From assembly GCF_002999335.1 (NCBI RefSeq), contig NW_020312270.1, positions 222,498-286,497 on the forward strand: 64,000 bases of DNA. The letters run 5' to 3'. Positions 12,601 through 22,917 of the stretch are shown one piece after another. The notes beneath the pieces were generated by a model. The model was not told where the DNA came from, did no database searches, and was given only the letters and a program-made list of their open reading frames with translations. The translations under genes and the position numbers were made by a program. This DNA is from Cyclospora cayetanensis (lineage: Eukaryota; Apicomplexa; Conoidasida; Eucoccidiorida; Eimeriidae). Every line of letters begins with the position of its first letter. Within the stretch, counting starts at the first letter, position 1.

Positions 12601-15600
12601 TAGTGGCGCGGCGTACCCCCAGAGGCGAAAACACGACGCCACACAGCCATGGCGGTGACCGCATCCAGAGCGCTAAAAGGGTCGTCTATTAGGTAGAGTG
12701 CCCTCGGTCCAAGTGCAGCTAGGCGAACTAGCTGCTTCTCTTGGAGCATATTTTCTGAGACTTCAAGGCTTCTCGTTTCTCCGCTTTCCAAATCCACGTT
12801 GGACTCTTCCTTTGGTTTCGAAGACCTCGGGAAGGCAACGCCGCAGGCGGAGACGGCGGCCGCGCTGTAGATTGCACGCGCGAGGCATATACGGGCCCTT
12901 TGCCCCCCTGCAAAGTTCGCCAAAAGCCACAGTAAACAGCGACTTCGCGCTAGATGAACGGTGCTATTGTGTTGCAGACTTTCCAAAAATGCCTGGGCCC
13001 TCTGGGAAACGTAGGGCGTCGCGGAGGGGCCAAGGAGAGGCACAGACACCGGCAATGTATGGCAGAGGACACGCGAGGCACATAGCACATAGCACGATCC
13101 CCTCAAGCAGAAATAGCTACTCAGTCAGACGACAAGCGTGGGCAAGAGTAACGCTCCATGCACCGTCTGGCTTACCGCTCAGGCGATGCCCTCCAGCGTC
13201 GATAGGTGTGGCATCACCCCCCAGAGCCGCTATATCTGTTTCCAGGGAGCAGGCCCTTAGGACCCTTTCATAGGCAGAGCGCACAAGAGGCCTTCCCATG
13301 AGAATGTTGCTCTGTAGCGTTCCCTCAAAAATGACTGGCTGCTGGGGTGAGTATCCAATGAGCTCCCAAGGATCCAAGCAGTCAGGCGCGCGGCCGTCGC
13401 AATTCCAGCTTGCGGTATTTGCTAATGCTGCTGCTGCTGCTGCATTCGCTGCCTCCCCGGAGTGCAGCAAAGCTGCTTCCTTTGAGGAGAGCAGCGAGTC
13501 TTGTGCGGCCCTGCTGCTGGTCAGATTGGCGCTGCAGCTGCTAGGTCGAGGGAGGTTCAGATACGCTTCCCCTCCAACGAGATTCATGTCTCCTAAGATC
13601 GCGGCTAGGAGGCTGCTCTTCCCGCTGCCAGATTTTCCCACTACCACATGCAGCTCTCCCGGATGGATGTATAGCTGCACATCGTGCAACACCGCGCTGC
13701 TGCTCCTCAGAGAGTACAGGCTTTCGCCCTCTCCAGAGGCCGATGCATGCCAAGGCCTTTCTTGCGCCGCAGAGCCATGTTGCAGCAGACGGCTTCCGCT
13801 GCCCGAGAGGACGCTGTTGCAGTGTGTAGTGCTGCGGTTGCTGCTGCTGCTACAGTGCGAGGTGCTCGAGGCCGTTTGGGGGCTCTCTACCGGCGGCGCG
13901 GCACTGGGAGAGATGCAGCTATCGCTGCTAGCCAGGAGTTCATGAGGCCTTAAAGGCCTCCACGCAAAGGCAGCGTCTCGAAAACAGATAACTGCAGAGC
14001 CAGCGTCTGCGCCTCCTCCCGAAACGGCTGATTCGCTGCACGTGCCTGGCGTCTCTGAGACATGCACGGCCTTCCCATCGTACGGCGCTTCTCTGCAATT
14101 GCGCTGGGGTTGCCGCTGATGCGCGTGCTGGTCGTGTGGTGGCAGCTGGGGTTGCAGAGCGCCCGATGGGGGGGAAAGACATCTCCCGAGTCGCTTGAGC
14201 GCCACGGCTGCTGCCGTCAGATCCCCCATGAGGGTAGGCAACGAGTTGAGGGCTTGGAGCGCCTTGTCAATGAGCGCCAGCGCAGCGAATAGCGTGCTGG
14301 CCTTAGCCATGCTGCCACCCCCCTCTCCTCTGGCGACGAGGCAGGTGAGAGCCGCGAGTTTGACCACTAGCGGCGTTGACACGAACAGACAATTGCCGAT
14401 CGCGTGCAGGTAGTACCTGCATCGCAAGAACTTGAGTTCCGGTATGCGCAACCCCCAGATCCGCGCGAAGGCGAAGCCTTCCCACCCCAGCACCTTGGTC
14501 TCGCGGATATGCAGCATGAGCTCCCGGCAGGCGCGCACTCGGGTGTCTCGACAAGACATCATGCGGTGGGTTAGCTGGCGCAGTCGGTGGCCGAGGCGGA
14601 CTTGCAGCAGCAGGCAGCCACCTGAAGCAGCGCAAGGAAACAGCGCGTGGCATGCGTTGTTGCAGCTCGGCTATTCAGGGTGTGCTGACGCCAGTTTTGG
14701 CTGGTTGTGTTTCGGGGGAGGGGAAGGGGGCGGTGTTGTCGCAGTCCCGTAGACGCTGCAAGAACCGGAGCCTCGGACGCACCAGTAACAGCCACAGCGT
14801 ACAAAAAGGCGCCAGGTATCTGCCTGTACACCAGGAGAAGGTTGAGCGCGAGGGTCAAGGGGGCCGCCCACAGTTCATGGAGCACGCATATGCCCACTTG
14901 CGTTCGTTCGCAGTCCACGCTGACGAGGTTCGCAAGCTCAAGCGCTGCAGCTCCTGCAGACGAAGAAGACGCACTATTCCCGCCGCTGCTGCTACGGAGA
15001 CACCTCGTAGTCGCTGCGGAGACAGCGCCTACACGCTGGCGAGGCTTCGGAAGTGGCGCACTTCGATCTGCAGCTGCAACAAGGCCTCCTGGTGGTTGCT
15101 TAGGACCTGCTCCTGCTGCTGCTCCTGCAGAGCATGCAGCTGATTCGCCACCTTCCTGCATCCCGCCTTCACCAAGTCCGAGCACGTGCTGCGTTGCAAC
15201 ACGATACAAAGAACCCCGCGGTTCTGCCTGCTGCGGCGTCTCGAGCGACGACTCCAGAGGCAGCGCTGTGCCCTGCGGCTTCGCGAAAGCCTCGCCGAGA
15301 GGATTTCCTGCTCGTGGAGGAACGAGCGGCTCTGTGCAACTGCTGCTGTTGCTGCTGCTGAGTCTGCGGCTTTCTGCTGAAAGAGCAGAGCTGCTGGCGC
15401 TTCCCCCGACGCATGCAGCAGCATGGTCCTGGTAAGGCTGGGAAGCCTCTCCCGCGCTTACCCAGTCGGAACCTCTAGGGTTGCAATCGCTGAAGAGCAA
15501 CTGCCGAGGAGAGGCGAACCCTTCCGCGTAGGCAGCTTCTTCCTCGTCTGCGTCTCCTTCGCTCACAGCCTGAAGAGATGAGTCATCACCCCACGCCTAC

Positions 15601-16640
15601 CCCCCATAAGCGCGAATTACCTTAGTAGCGTACAGCGAGCCACACCAGCACCCCTCAAAAAACATCGACAAAAACCACTCAGGCACCGCCACGCCTTATA
15701 TCTGCAAAGCACGCAAAAACGGCTCACCGAAAGATACGATTCTCCCCCACTGCTGTTCGCTGCATCGTGCTCCGCTGCGGCAGCAACGGCCTCAGCTGCA
15801 ACGGCTGCAGCCGTCTCTGCCGTTGCAGCTGCAGTCAATACTGCAGCGGCAGCTCCATCAAAGAGAGTCTGCGAGACAACGCGATGCAAGTTGCCCCCGA
15901 AAGAGACAGCCCGCGTGAGTGCGCCGCCTCCGCCGCTGCTGTGCTTGCTGCTGTCACTGGTGCTGTGGCTTCGAGTCAGCCGCTGGGACCTTTTCTCTGA
16001 CACCGCTTCGGGAGAGGCAGCAAACACTGGAGAAGAGTGGCTCCCTCGCCATGCCGCTGTCTGGGGGTGGCTCCAAGCCTCCACAGCACCGAGAGGCTGC
16101 CCCTCCGCATCCAGCTGAGAGGCCATCTGCTCTGTCGTATCGACTAGGCCTGCTTCCGAAGCCGCATGCACATCTGCTTGCATGTCGAGGCGACCTTCAG
16201 GAGGCACCGAGATGACAAGGGCACCCTGGGAGGCAGCCGGCACGTCGTTTTGCCCCTCCCCATCGCTTCGACCCTTTCTGCCATCCCCGCTGCCATAACA
16301 AGGCAGCAACGCATACGGCCTTCTAAGGGCGGCGTGGAAGACAGCGGCAAGCAAAGCATTCTTCGCCCTCAGCGCAACTTTTCGCATGCGGAAGCCACAC
16401 TGCACGTTCGCGGCTACCTGGACATACGCGGCAACTGCGAGCAACAGGGAGAGTATGAGCAAGCGGTTATGCGGTTCAACTTGATGAAAGCCTCCCAGCA
16501 GCCACCACAGCAGCGCTGGGCTTGGGGAGTCTGCTTGAGGTTCCGCAGCTGCTTCCTCTGCGGCACTTGGCGGCTCTCCCACGGGGGGGGGGGGGGGGGG
16601 GGGGGGGGCAAGGGATGCTGCAAGTTTAGCCAGTTCAGAG
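6671..16640 (-). CDS. ABCC (MRP-type) ABC transporter, full length
   Basis: ATP-driven export pump of the multidrug-resistance-associated class, spread over roughly 16 exons. Membrane domain 1 is recognised by a piece at about 16370-16320 (LRAKNALLAAVFHAALRRP), LANLVSVDCERTQ near 14.9 kb, and ETKVLGWEGFAFARIWGLR near 14.5 kb. NBD1 has Walker A GKSGSGKSS, Q-loop YSPQQPVIFEGT, a signature LSGGQRARICLARA formed across the intron between about 13177 and 12905, and Walker B LYLIDDPFSALD. Membrane domain 2 includes WFDGEPIGRLLNRLSDDV near 10.9 kb and LEVQMVSVERIRDYL near 9.2 kb. NBD2 has A-loop ENVTVAYR, Walker A GRTGAGKST, signature LSIGQKQLLCFCRA, Walker B ILCLDEANSAMD and H-loop VLIVSHRLQ. Domain order and the ABCC-style LS-I/V-GQ signature of NBD2 fix the class. 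NBD1 has low-complexity insertions and lacks the H-loop His. The start lies upstream of a poly-C tract (minus strand) and is not resolved. Confidence 0.9.
16583..16608. repeat. 26-base poly-G homopolymer
   Basis: An uninterrupted run of 26 G on the plus strand. On the minus strand it would encode poly-Pro just ahead of the first membrane domain of the ABC transporter, between ELAKLAASLA and GEPPSAAEE. Homopolymer length errors here would shift the frame, so the N-terminal frame of the transporter depends on the exact count. Confidence 0.85.
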
Positions 16641-16872
16641 AGCAGCTATTGTTAAGACTTTCGCATGACTGCCTGCTCCTGCTGCTTCTGCATTGCTCAC
16701 AGCAGTAAGACTGCTTTCAGCAGCAGCACACACACGCACACGGGGTCTTTCGGGCGAATGCTGCATGCAGCTGCAGCCCGTAGTCTGCAGCAAAGGCGTC
16801 GCGTCGTTGCTGCCAGAGCAGCGCTCAATCTTGTCCTATATACCAACCATAGGTGCAGGAGCAAAAGCAGCG

Positions 16873-17547
16873 TCACAACTCGCTGCCGTTTTTGTTGTTG
16901 CTGCTGCTTTTGCTGGTGTTGCTGTTGCTGGTGCTGCTCAGGAGCAACGCCTTAGTGCCGTGGACCCGGAGTCTATAAACGCAGGTGTATTTGTTATTCC
17001 CAAAGTTTTCCAAGAACTCAAAGACTACCTTTTTAATTGGCTGTTGCTGCTGCTGCTGCGAGAAAACCTCGAATCGGGAGCTCTTCTGACCTTGTTCAAG
17101 CAGGAAATTGCCTAAGAGCACCGGTGTAGCGACCGCTCCTTCGGCAGGAGCCTCTGCTTTGCTTTGGGGAGTTCTAGAAAGGACAGACATAAGCCAATTC
17201 GTGCCGCCTTCAGTGCTGCTGCGCTCAATAGGCAGCACCTTCTGCAGGCTTGCCTCGTTGCTGCTGCTTCCCTGACTGGCGCCACTGCTGTAGTTGCCAC
17301 TGACAGCGGTAAATGGGGCATACTCCCGTTTGTCAGGTACACCCCACACCCGCATGCGTTTCGGAGCCGTGTCTCTCGTCAAGACCGACACCATATCATC
17401 GATCGCGACAGCCTGTACATACACCTGAAAGGCGCCCAAGACAGCAGCAGCAACACCTGTGTCCTTCTGTGAGGCGACCGCGCAACCCCACGAGACGCCA
17501 AACACGCTGGCCTGGGGGAACACTCCCACCACCACCACCACCACCAC
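16873..17547 (-). CDS. open region upstream of ABC transporter, possible 5' exon
   Basis: A minus-strand open stretch with ordinary protein composition, including AVAIDDMVSVLTRDTAPKRM, SSNEASLQKVLPIE and KKVVFEFLENFGNN, plus a Gln run. It may be an N-terminal exon of the ABC transporter or a separate small gene. I see no ABC motif in it. The 5' part is limited by the minisatellite that begins at 17576. The function is unknown. Confidence 0.3.
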   Translation of the reverse strand: MVVVVVVGVFPQASVFGVSWGCAVASQKDTGVAAAVLGAFQVYVQAVAIDDMVSVLTRDTAPKRMRVWGVPDKREYAPFTAVSGNYSSGASQGSSSNEASLQKVLPIERSSTEGGTNWLMSVLSRTPQSKAEAPAEGAVATPVLLGNFLLEQGQKSSRFEVFSQQQQQQPIKKVVFEFLENFGNNKYTCVYRLRVHGTKALLLSSTSNSNTSKSSSNNKNGSEL

Positions 17548-17575
17548 CTCGCTGCCAGAAAAAAAAGCCCCTGCT

Positions 17576-18416
17576 CGCGTGCAAGTCTACATTACGTGCA
17601 AGTCTACATTACGTGCAAGTCTACATTACGTGCAAGTCTACATTACGTACACGTCTGTATTGCATTCAACTCTACATTGCATTCAAATCTACATTACGTG
17701 CAAGTCTATATTACGAGCAAGTCTATATTACGAGCAAGTCTGAATTGCATTCAAGTCTACAGTACGTAAAAGTCTATATTGCATTCAAGTCTACATTGCA
17801 TTCAAGTCTACAGTACGTACAAGTCTACATTACGTACGAGTCTACATTGCATTCAAGTCTACATTACGTACAAGTCTACATTACGTGCAAGTCTACAGTA
17901 CGTACAAGTCTATATTGCATTCAAGTCTACATTACGTGCAAGTCTACAGTACGTACAAGTCTACATTACGTGCAAGTCTACAGTACGTACAAGTCTATAT
18001 TGCATTCAAGTCTACATTCCGTGCAAGTCTATATTACGAGCAAGTCTATATTGCATTCAAGTCTATATTACGTGCAAGTCTACAGTACGTACAAGTCTAC
18101 ATTACGTGCAAGTCTACAGTACGTACAAGTCTATATTGCATTCAAGTCTACATTGCGTGCAAGTCTATATTACGAGCAAGTCTATATTGCATTCAAGTCT
18201 ACATTACGTGCAAGTCTATATTGCATTCAAGTCTACATTACGTGCAAGTCTACAGTACGTACACGTCTACATTGCATTCAAGTCTACATTACGTGCAAGT
18301 CTACAGTACGTACACGTCTACATTGCATTCAAGTCTACATTGCATTCAAGTCTACATTACGTGCAAGTCTACATTGCATTCAAGTCTACATTACGTGCAA
18401 GTCTATATTACGTGCA
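17576..18416 (+). repeat. 17-bp minisatellite, about 49 copies
   Basis: Tandem array of the unit CAAGTCTACATTACGTG with recurring variants: TACATTGCATT, TATATTACGAG, TACAGTACGTA and a few ACGTACACG. The period is 17 bases, so a forward frame returns to register only every 51 bases. The unit has no stop in any plus frame and all three stay open, giving a 17-residue peptide cycle (VQVYITCKSTLRASLHY). The minus strand carries TAA and TAG in each unit. It lies between two minus-strand genes and is probably non-coding. Confidence 0.9.
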
Positions 18417-19082
18417 GGCAGGCAGCCAACCCATATCAACAGGCGGGGAGTGAGGCTTACTGCTGTGGGTAAGATAATCGCGATGCGCCCTGAGGATCCC
18501 TGAAAGGCATAGCAATTGCCAGGGAGTCTTTCTGGTCGTAACACTGTCTCAGGAGGCCGATGCAGCAGCGGTGGGGGGGGGGAACTACGCCAGGAGATGC
18601 CGAGCAGCTGCATGAGTTGTTGCTGTAGGCTTGCAAAACTGCCGCTCCTGCCACCGACAGCGCATGCGAAGAAGAAAAATGCCGGAGCACTCTAGAGCAG
18701 TTTCTGTCGACGCGAGAGGCAGTGATCCCACCCATGACAGAGCTTGAAAGGGAGCATGACACGGGAAAGCCTCAGTCAGTTGCGCGCATGATGGCAAACA
18801 CCGACCCCAAGGCGAAAGCATGCACGGTACTTCTTCCAACACCACCAGGGGAAGCCTGAAGTTTGCAGCAGCACTACGGGGGTGGGAAAGTTGAAAAGGC
18901 GCCATTGTGCATTCTCACGATGACGGGATGAGAGGGGGTGAAGTCTCGGTGTGTGCTATGCGCGCTCCTACAGACTCCAATGCCCAGTCCACCTCAGCTT
19001 CATCCTCTACCAGCAGCCTTAGGAAGCAGCACAAAGAGCAGCTCAAACAGCAGCCGCGAAAACATGGTGCAAGAAGCGCCTA
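18417..19082. other. intergenic segment after minisatellite
   Basis: Between the 17-bp array and the 3' end of the coiled-coil membrane gene. It contains short open frames on both strands and a run of 10 G near 18575, but no recognisable gene or RNA. Confidence 0.5.
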
Positions 19083-20641
19083 CTAGGAGACAGATTTGAT
19101 GCGAACATGAAGCCCGACGGGAGAGCGCTGCACAAAAAGCGGAGGCTGGCAGCACTGCCGCTCGGGGATATGGGAGGGGAAGGGGAAGGAAGGGGGGAGG
19201 GCAGGCTGCGGATCAAGACTCCACAAGAAAGGGGTCGACCGACATACGCACTTTGCATGCAACTCCTCAATCTTCTGACGCAATCCTGGGGGGAGGGGTT
19301 GAGATCCTGCAAGAGCCGCAGATGCCAACACAGCTGCCTAAACGCACTGAATTTTACCGCATTTTATGCGAGCCGGAGGCGCTCATTTGCTGGAATTAGA
19401 CCGCAAGGCTATGTCCACACGCTCACCTGCGGTGTCTATACGTTGCTGCAGCCGCTGCAACTGCTGCACCAAGCTGCGGTTCTTTGCTTCGAGCTCCTCC
19501 ATGTGTTGCTGCAACACATCAGAGCGGCCCTAGCACTTCCATGAGCTCAATTCAGCTTCAGCGAAAGCGTTTCAGCAGCACGCCAAGCAGCGTCAGTCGC
19601 CAGCGACAACAGGCTTTCTAAGATGCGTGTGTGTAGCAACGGCTTCGCCATTATCATCGGCGCTGAAGGTAAATCCTGAGCACCTGCGCTGCTGCCATGT
19701 TCTTCGCGAGAGCTTCCCGTTCAGCAGCCATGGCAGACGCTGCTGCGGATGCAGCCGCAGCCGCTGCTGCAGACGCGTCGAGTTCAGACAGCCCAGACTG
19801 CAAGAGGCGGTGTTGCTGCTGCAACAGCGGCTCGAGCTGCTGCTGCAACTGCTGCAGCTGCTGGGCGTGCTGCTGTTGCTGCTGCTGCAGAGCGACGCGC
19901 TGGGTTGCAAGTTCCCGTCTCAACGCAGCTAGCTCCGGAGACGGCTCCACCGGCTGGAGAGACACACACGCAAATAAATATTCAAAGGAGGCAGACGCTC
20001 GACTTTACTCCCCAAAGCCACATAAAAAGAGGGTCGCACACGCCTTGATGCGCAGAGCTGCCTACCGGAGGTGGTACTTCCGGGGTGATCTGCACAGAAA
20101 AAGCAGGAAAAACGCTTGCTATATATAGGGGGTGCAACGCTGAAGAAATAATTTAGCGCTTAGCTGAAAAAGGCGGAAAAAAACGAGCTGCAGGAAGGCA
20201 TGAGTGACTCACAGGGCCGAGAGTCGACGACAAAGACTCATCTGTGTGAAAGAGAAAGCCCATGACTCCTATGAGCAGCAACAGCACGGCAGCAGCTGCT
20301 CCTAGCAAGAGCATGCAAGATGCTGCTGCTGCCTTGTTCCTTGGCAGGAGATTACGCAGCACCTGCCTCTTGATGGCGCGCACTAGATCCTCCACATCCA
20401 TTTCCTCACGGCGAGCTGCAATGCGAGCTGTACGTACACCCCAAGGCAGCAGCAGCAGCAATTTGGACAACGTGGTGAACGGTACAAAGCGCCGACAGGC
20501 GCGCGGAGAGAAACGTATCAGCCCATTCAGGTGTCTGTACAGCGCTGCGAGACACCACGTATAGAGGGCAGCCGCCATATTCTCATGAAGGCTCCTGCAC
20601 AACAATGCAGCAGCACGAGCAGCAGCAGTAGTAGTGGCCAC
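19083..20641 (-). CDS. single-pass membrane protein with Gln-rich coiled coil
   Basis: Exons in transcription order: about 20641-20213, 20089-20066, 19953-19684, 19508-19427 and 19306-19083 (stop). All four introns have GT..AG and their phases match exactly. The N-terminal part is basic and helical (EEMDVEDLVRAIKRQVLRNL) and leads into one membrane span (AAAAVLLLLIGVMGFLF). A 24-nt exon encodes ITPEVPPP. A coiled coil follows (ALRRELATQRVALQQQQQQ, MEELEAKNRSLVQQLQRLQ) and a Pro-rich, Cys-containing end. The coiled coil would face the side opposite the N-terminal domain. I do not recognise the family. Further 5' exons are likely, for example near 20789 (MVRVLLLQYIGKVGG), but were not joined in phase. 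Confidence 0.6.
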
Positions 20642-20921
20642 TGACGAATTTCGCTATTTTGCTGCAGTGCAGCAGAGGCCCTTCCCGTTGCGGTGTCTTG
20701 ACAGCCCGCAAAGGGTAACCAGCTGGCTCGCCACCGACTTTGCCGATGTACTGCAGCAGAAGCACGCGCACCATCCAAAACAAATTCAAGAAAGGCGAAT
20801 CAAAAACAGCTGCTAGAAATCAACATTGCAACGGCGTCAGCAGAGTCGGCAGGTCCATGAGTAGCGCTCTTCGAGTTTGGCATGTCTAAGGCAGTTCTCG
20901 AGCACTGGCGGGAGGTGGAAG

Positions 20922-22330
20922 TTACATTCTGCAGAGCAGCAACTGAATTAGCTGCATGGTGAACCTACTTAGGCGGGAAACAGAGCTTGCATGACTGCTG
21001 GGGGAGGCCACATGCTGCTGTTTAAAGAGATTGTGCTGGTGCTTCTGGTGCTTCTCTTGGCTAAGCACGCCATCCATCGCGTCTGACAAGTCAGAGCTTT
21101 CATCTGCATGGACAGAAGCGGGCAAGTGTAGCAGGAGGGGCGATATCGGAAAGTGCAGAAGCAAACAGGCAGCATCGGCTGGAGTATACAGCCATCCAAT
21201 GGGGTGAACGCGTCGCAAGGAGTTGCAGCAACGCGAGCACCCGTGTTAAAAACTTGTGATTCCACTTTTGTTAAAAAGAACTGTCTGCATTGCTGCTCCT
21301 TTTGTTGTTTCTGTCGATGCTAGCGGAATAATGCAGTGCCTCTATTCGTGTCAACGACGCACCATCAGAAATATGAGTAGCTGTCGTCATGTTTGCGGGG
21401 GTGCTGCCAATGCTTGCTGCAGCAGCTGCAGCTGCAGCTGCTGCTGCTTCTGCATGCATGAAACCGTATCCGTCAGCTCCTCCGCTACTGCGTTTGCTAT
21501 CGAACCTTCCCGCATACAACAACGGGTGCTGATGTTGCAAGTCGTGCTGCTGCTGCTGCTGCTGCTGAGGATACACGGGGAGTGGCACCCGGCGATGTGC
21601 AGGCCGCTCTCCGTTTTGCAGCTCCCCCCCGCCACTGTTGGCGCTGCTGTATGCGTGCTGGTGCTCCCCGAAGAGGTAGGAAGAGTCAGAGTCTGTGCCT
21701 GCAGGGGCGTTGATATGAATCATCGTGCTGCTGCTTTGGTGGCAGGAAATCGCTGCAAAAAGCTCCGTGCAGCGCGTCAAGTCCAGTCAGCTGCTAGAGT
21801 CACCAGCAGCAGCACGAAGCTCGTTGCAGCACTAGGAATCGATCGACTGCTTAGTGGAGAGGGCAGAGCCGCTGAGGGAGCCGCTGTAACACAACCTGCT
21901 GATGTTGACACTGCTGTGTCAGCGGCAGTAGCTGCAGCCGTCCAAGCGCCTTCGCGCGCGTACCTCTCGATTTTTCTGGCCAGATGGGTGGCAAAATACG
22001 AAGAAGACTGGCAGGGTGCGCGCAATATTGGTGTTCTTTGGGATCTGAGGCAGACGCAGAGGCAGCAGCAGCATCACCTCCACCCCCCCGATGCACCATC
22101 CGCGAACGCAGAATATCGCAAGACACGGATTCTGTAAACAGGAAACGTCCTGGAAGAAGATTCTGTCTGAGACATCCCCAACGGCACCAAGAGCAGCGGC
22201 AGCCGCAAGCGCAGCGGGAGCTGTAGCTACGGGAGTGACCATCCCTGAAGTGGAGAAACACCCAGGAGGGTGCATGCAAGAGAGGCCAACAGTCCGGAAG
22301 CGCGCCGTGTTTCTGCGAAAAAAACATTTC
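20922..22330 (-). CDS. unresolved minus-strand exons, unknown protein
   Basis: Several minus-strand pieces look like protein but were not joined: near 22010 (YFATHLARKIERYAREG), 21710-21370 (PAGTDSDSSYLFGEHQHAY, then Gln and Ala runs and ATHISDGASLTRIE), and near 21110 (HADESSDLSDAMDGVLSQE). They could be 5' exons of the adjacent coiled-coil membrane gene or a separate gene. No known domain was seen. The Gln/Ala runs are encoded by CAG/CTG repeats, as elsewhere in the window. Confidence 0.3.
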
Positions 22331-22339
22331 AATAAGTCG

Positions 22340-22917
22340 TTCTTCTAGAATTTTGCATAAACATAAGGATTTTCAGGTGCTGCATGCACGCACGTGGCAT
22401 GCTTCCTACAGTTAATTGCCCACTCGCACACATGGGATTCCCCATGCCTCTCCCGAAGACATCGATGCACCGCTTTTCTGCGCAAGCGTGATCGCTTAAG
22501 GGCTGTAGTAGGCGGCACTAGGACCCCCTTCCTTCTCTCTTCTTTCCCCTACAAGTGGTGAGAGAAGAGAAACAGCTTCTCTCCTTCCTGTTCTCTCTGT
22601 AGAGCTCCCTTGGCACGCCGTCACCGACTTGGCGAGGAGTGCGGCGAGCCATATGCGGCATTCGTGCCCTTACAGCCAGAGCTTCTCTAAGGAGCCGAAC
22701 AGCATGAACAGAGCTTGACACCGACAAGCGTCAATAATGAGGATCAAGAAGCCGCCTTCTTCATTAAGAGATGCAGCCGCGGCAACACCTCCTGACTCCT
22801 GACTGAGTAGCCGGAGCAGGAGGACACCCCTTGTCTAGACACAGCACGAACAGCATCTGCAGACTTGGTTGCTCTTGCTGCTGCCGCTGCTGCTGCTGCT
22901 GCTTTTCCTTTTTCAAG
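22340..22917. promoter_or_regulatory. divergent intergenic region upstream of SET gene
   Basis: About 580 bases between the minus-strand region and the first Met of the SET-domain gene. It contains TGCATGCACGCACG (from 22381) and nearby GGCATGC. GCATGC is a known ApiAP2-type binding core in apicomplexans. No convincing gene is present. The promoter role is inferred from position. Confidence 0.35.

Noticed and set aside
17576..18416. CRISPR array
   Set aside because: Direct contiguous tandem copies without spacers, in a eukaryotic context.
17313..18503. A 396-codon forward frame through the 17-bp array
   Set aside because: Its peptide is just the cycling 17-bp unit; no start, splice site or flanking domain supports it.
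19083..20641. Peroxin-14-like identity for the coiled-coil membrane protein
   Set aside because: The order of membrane span then coiled coil is only generally similar; no family motif was seen.
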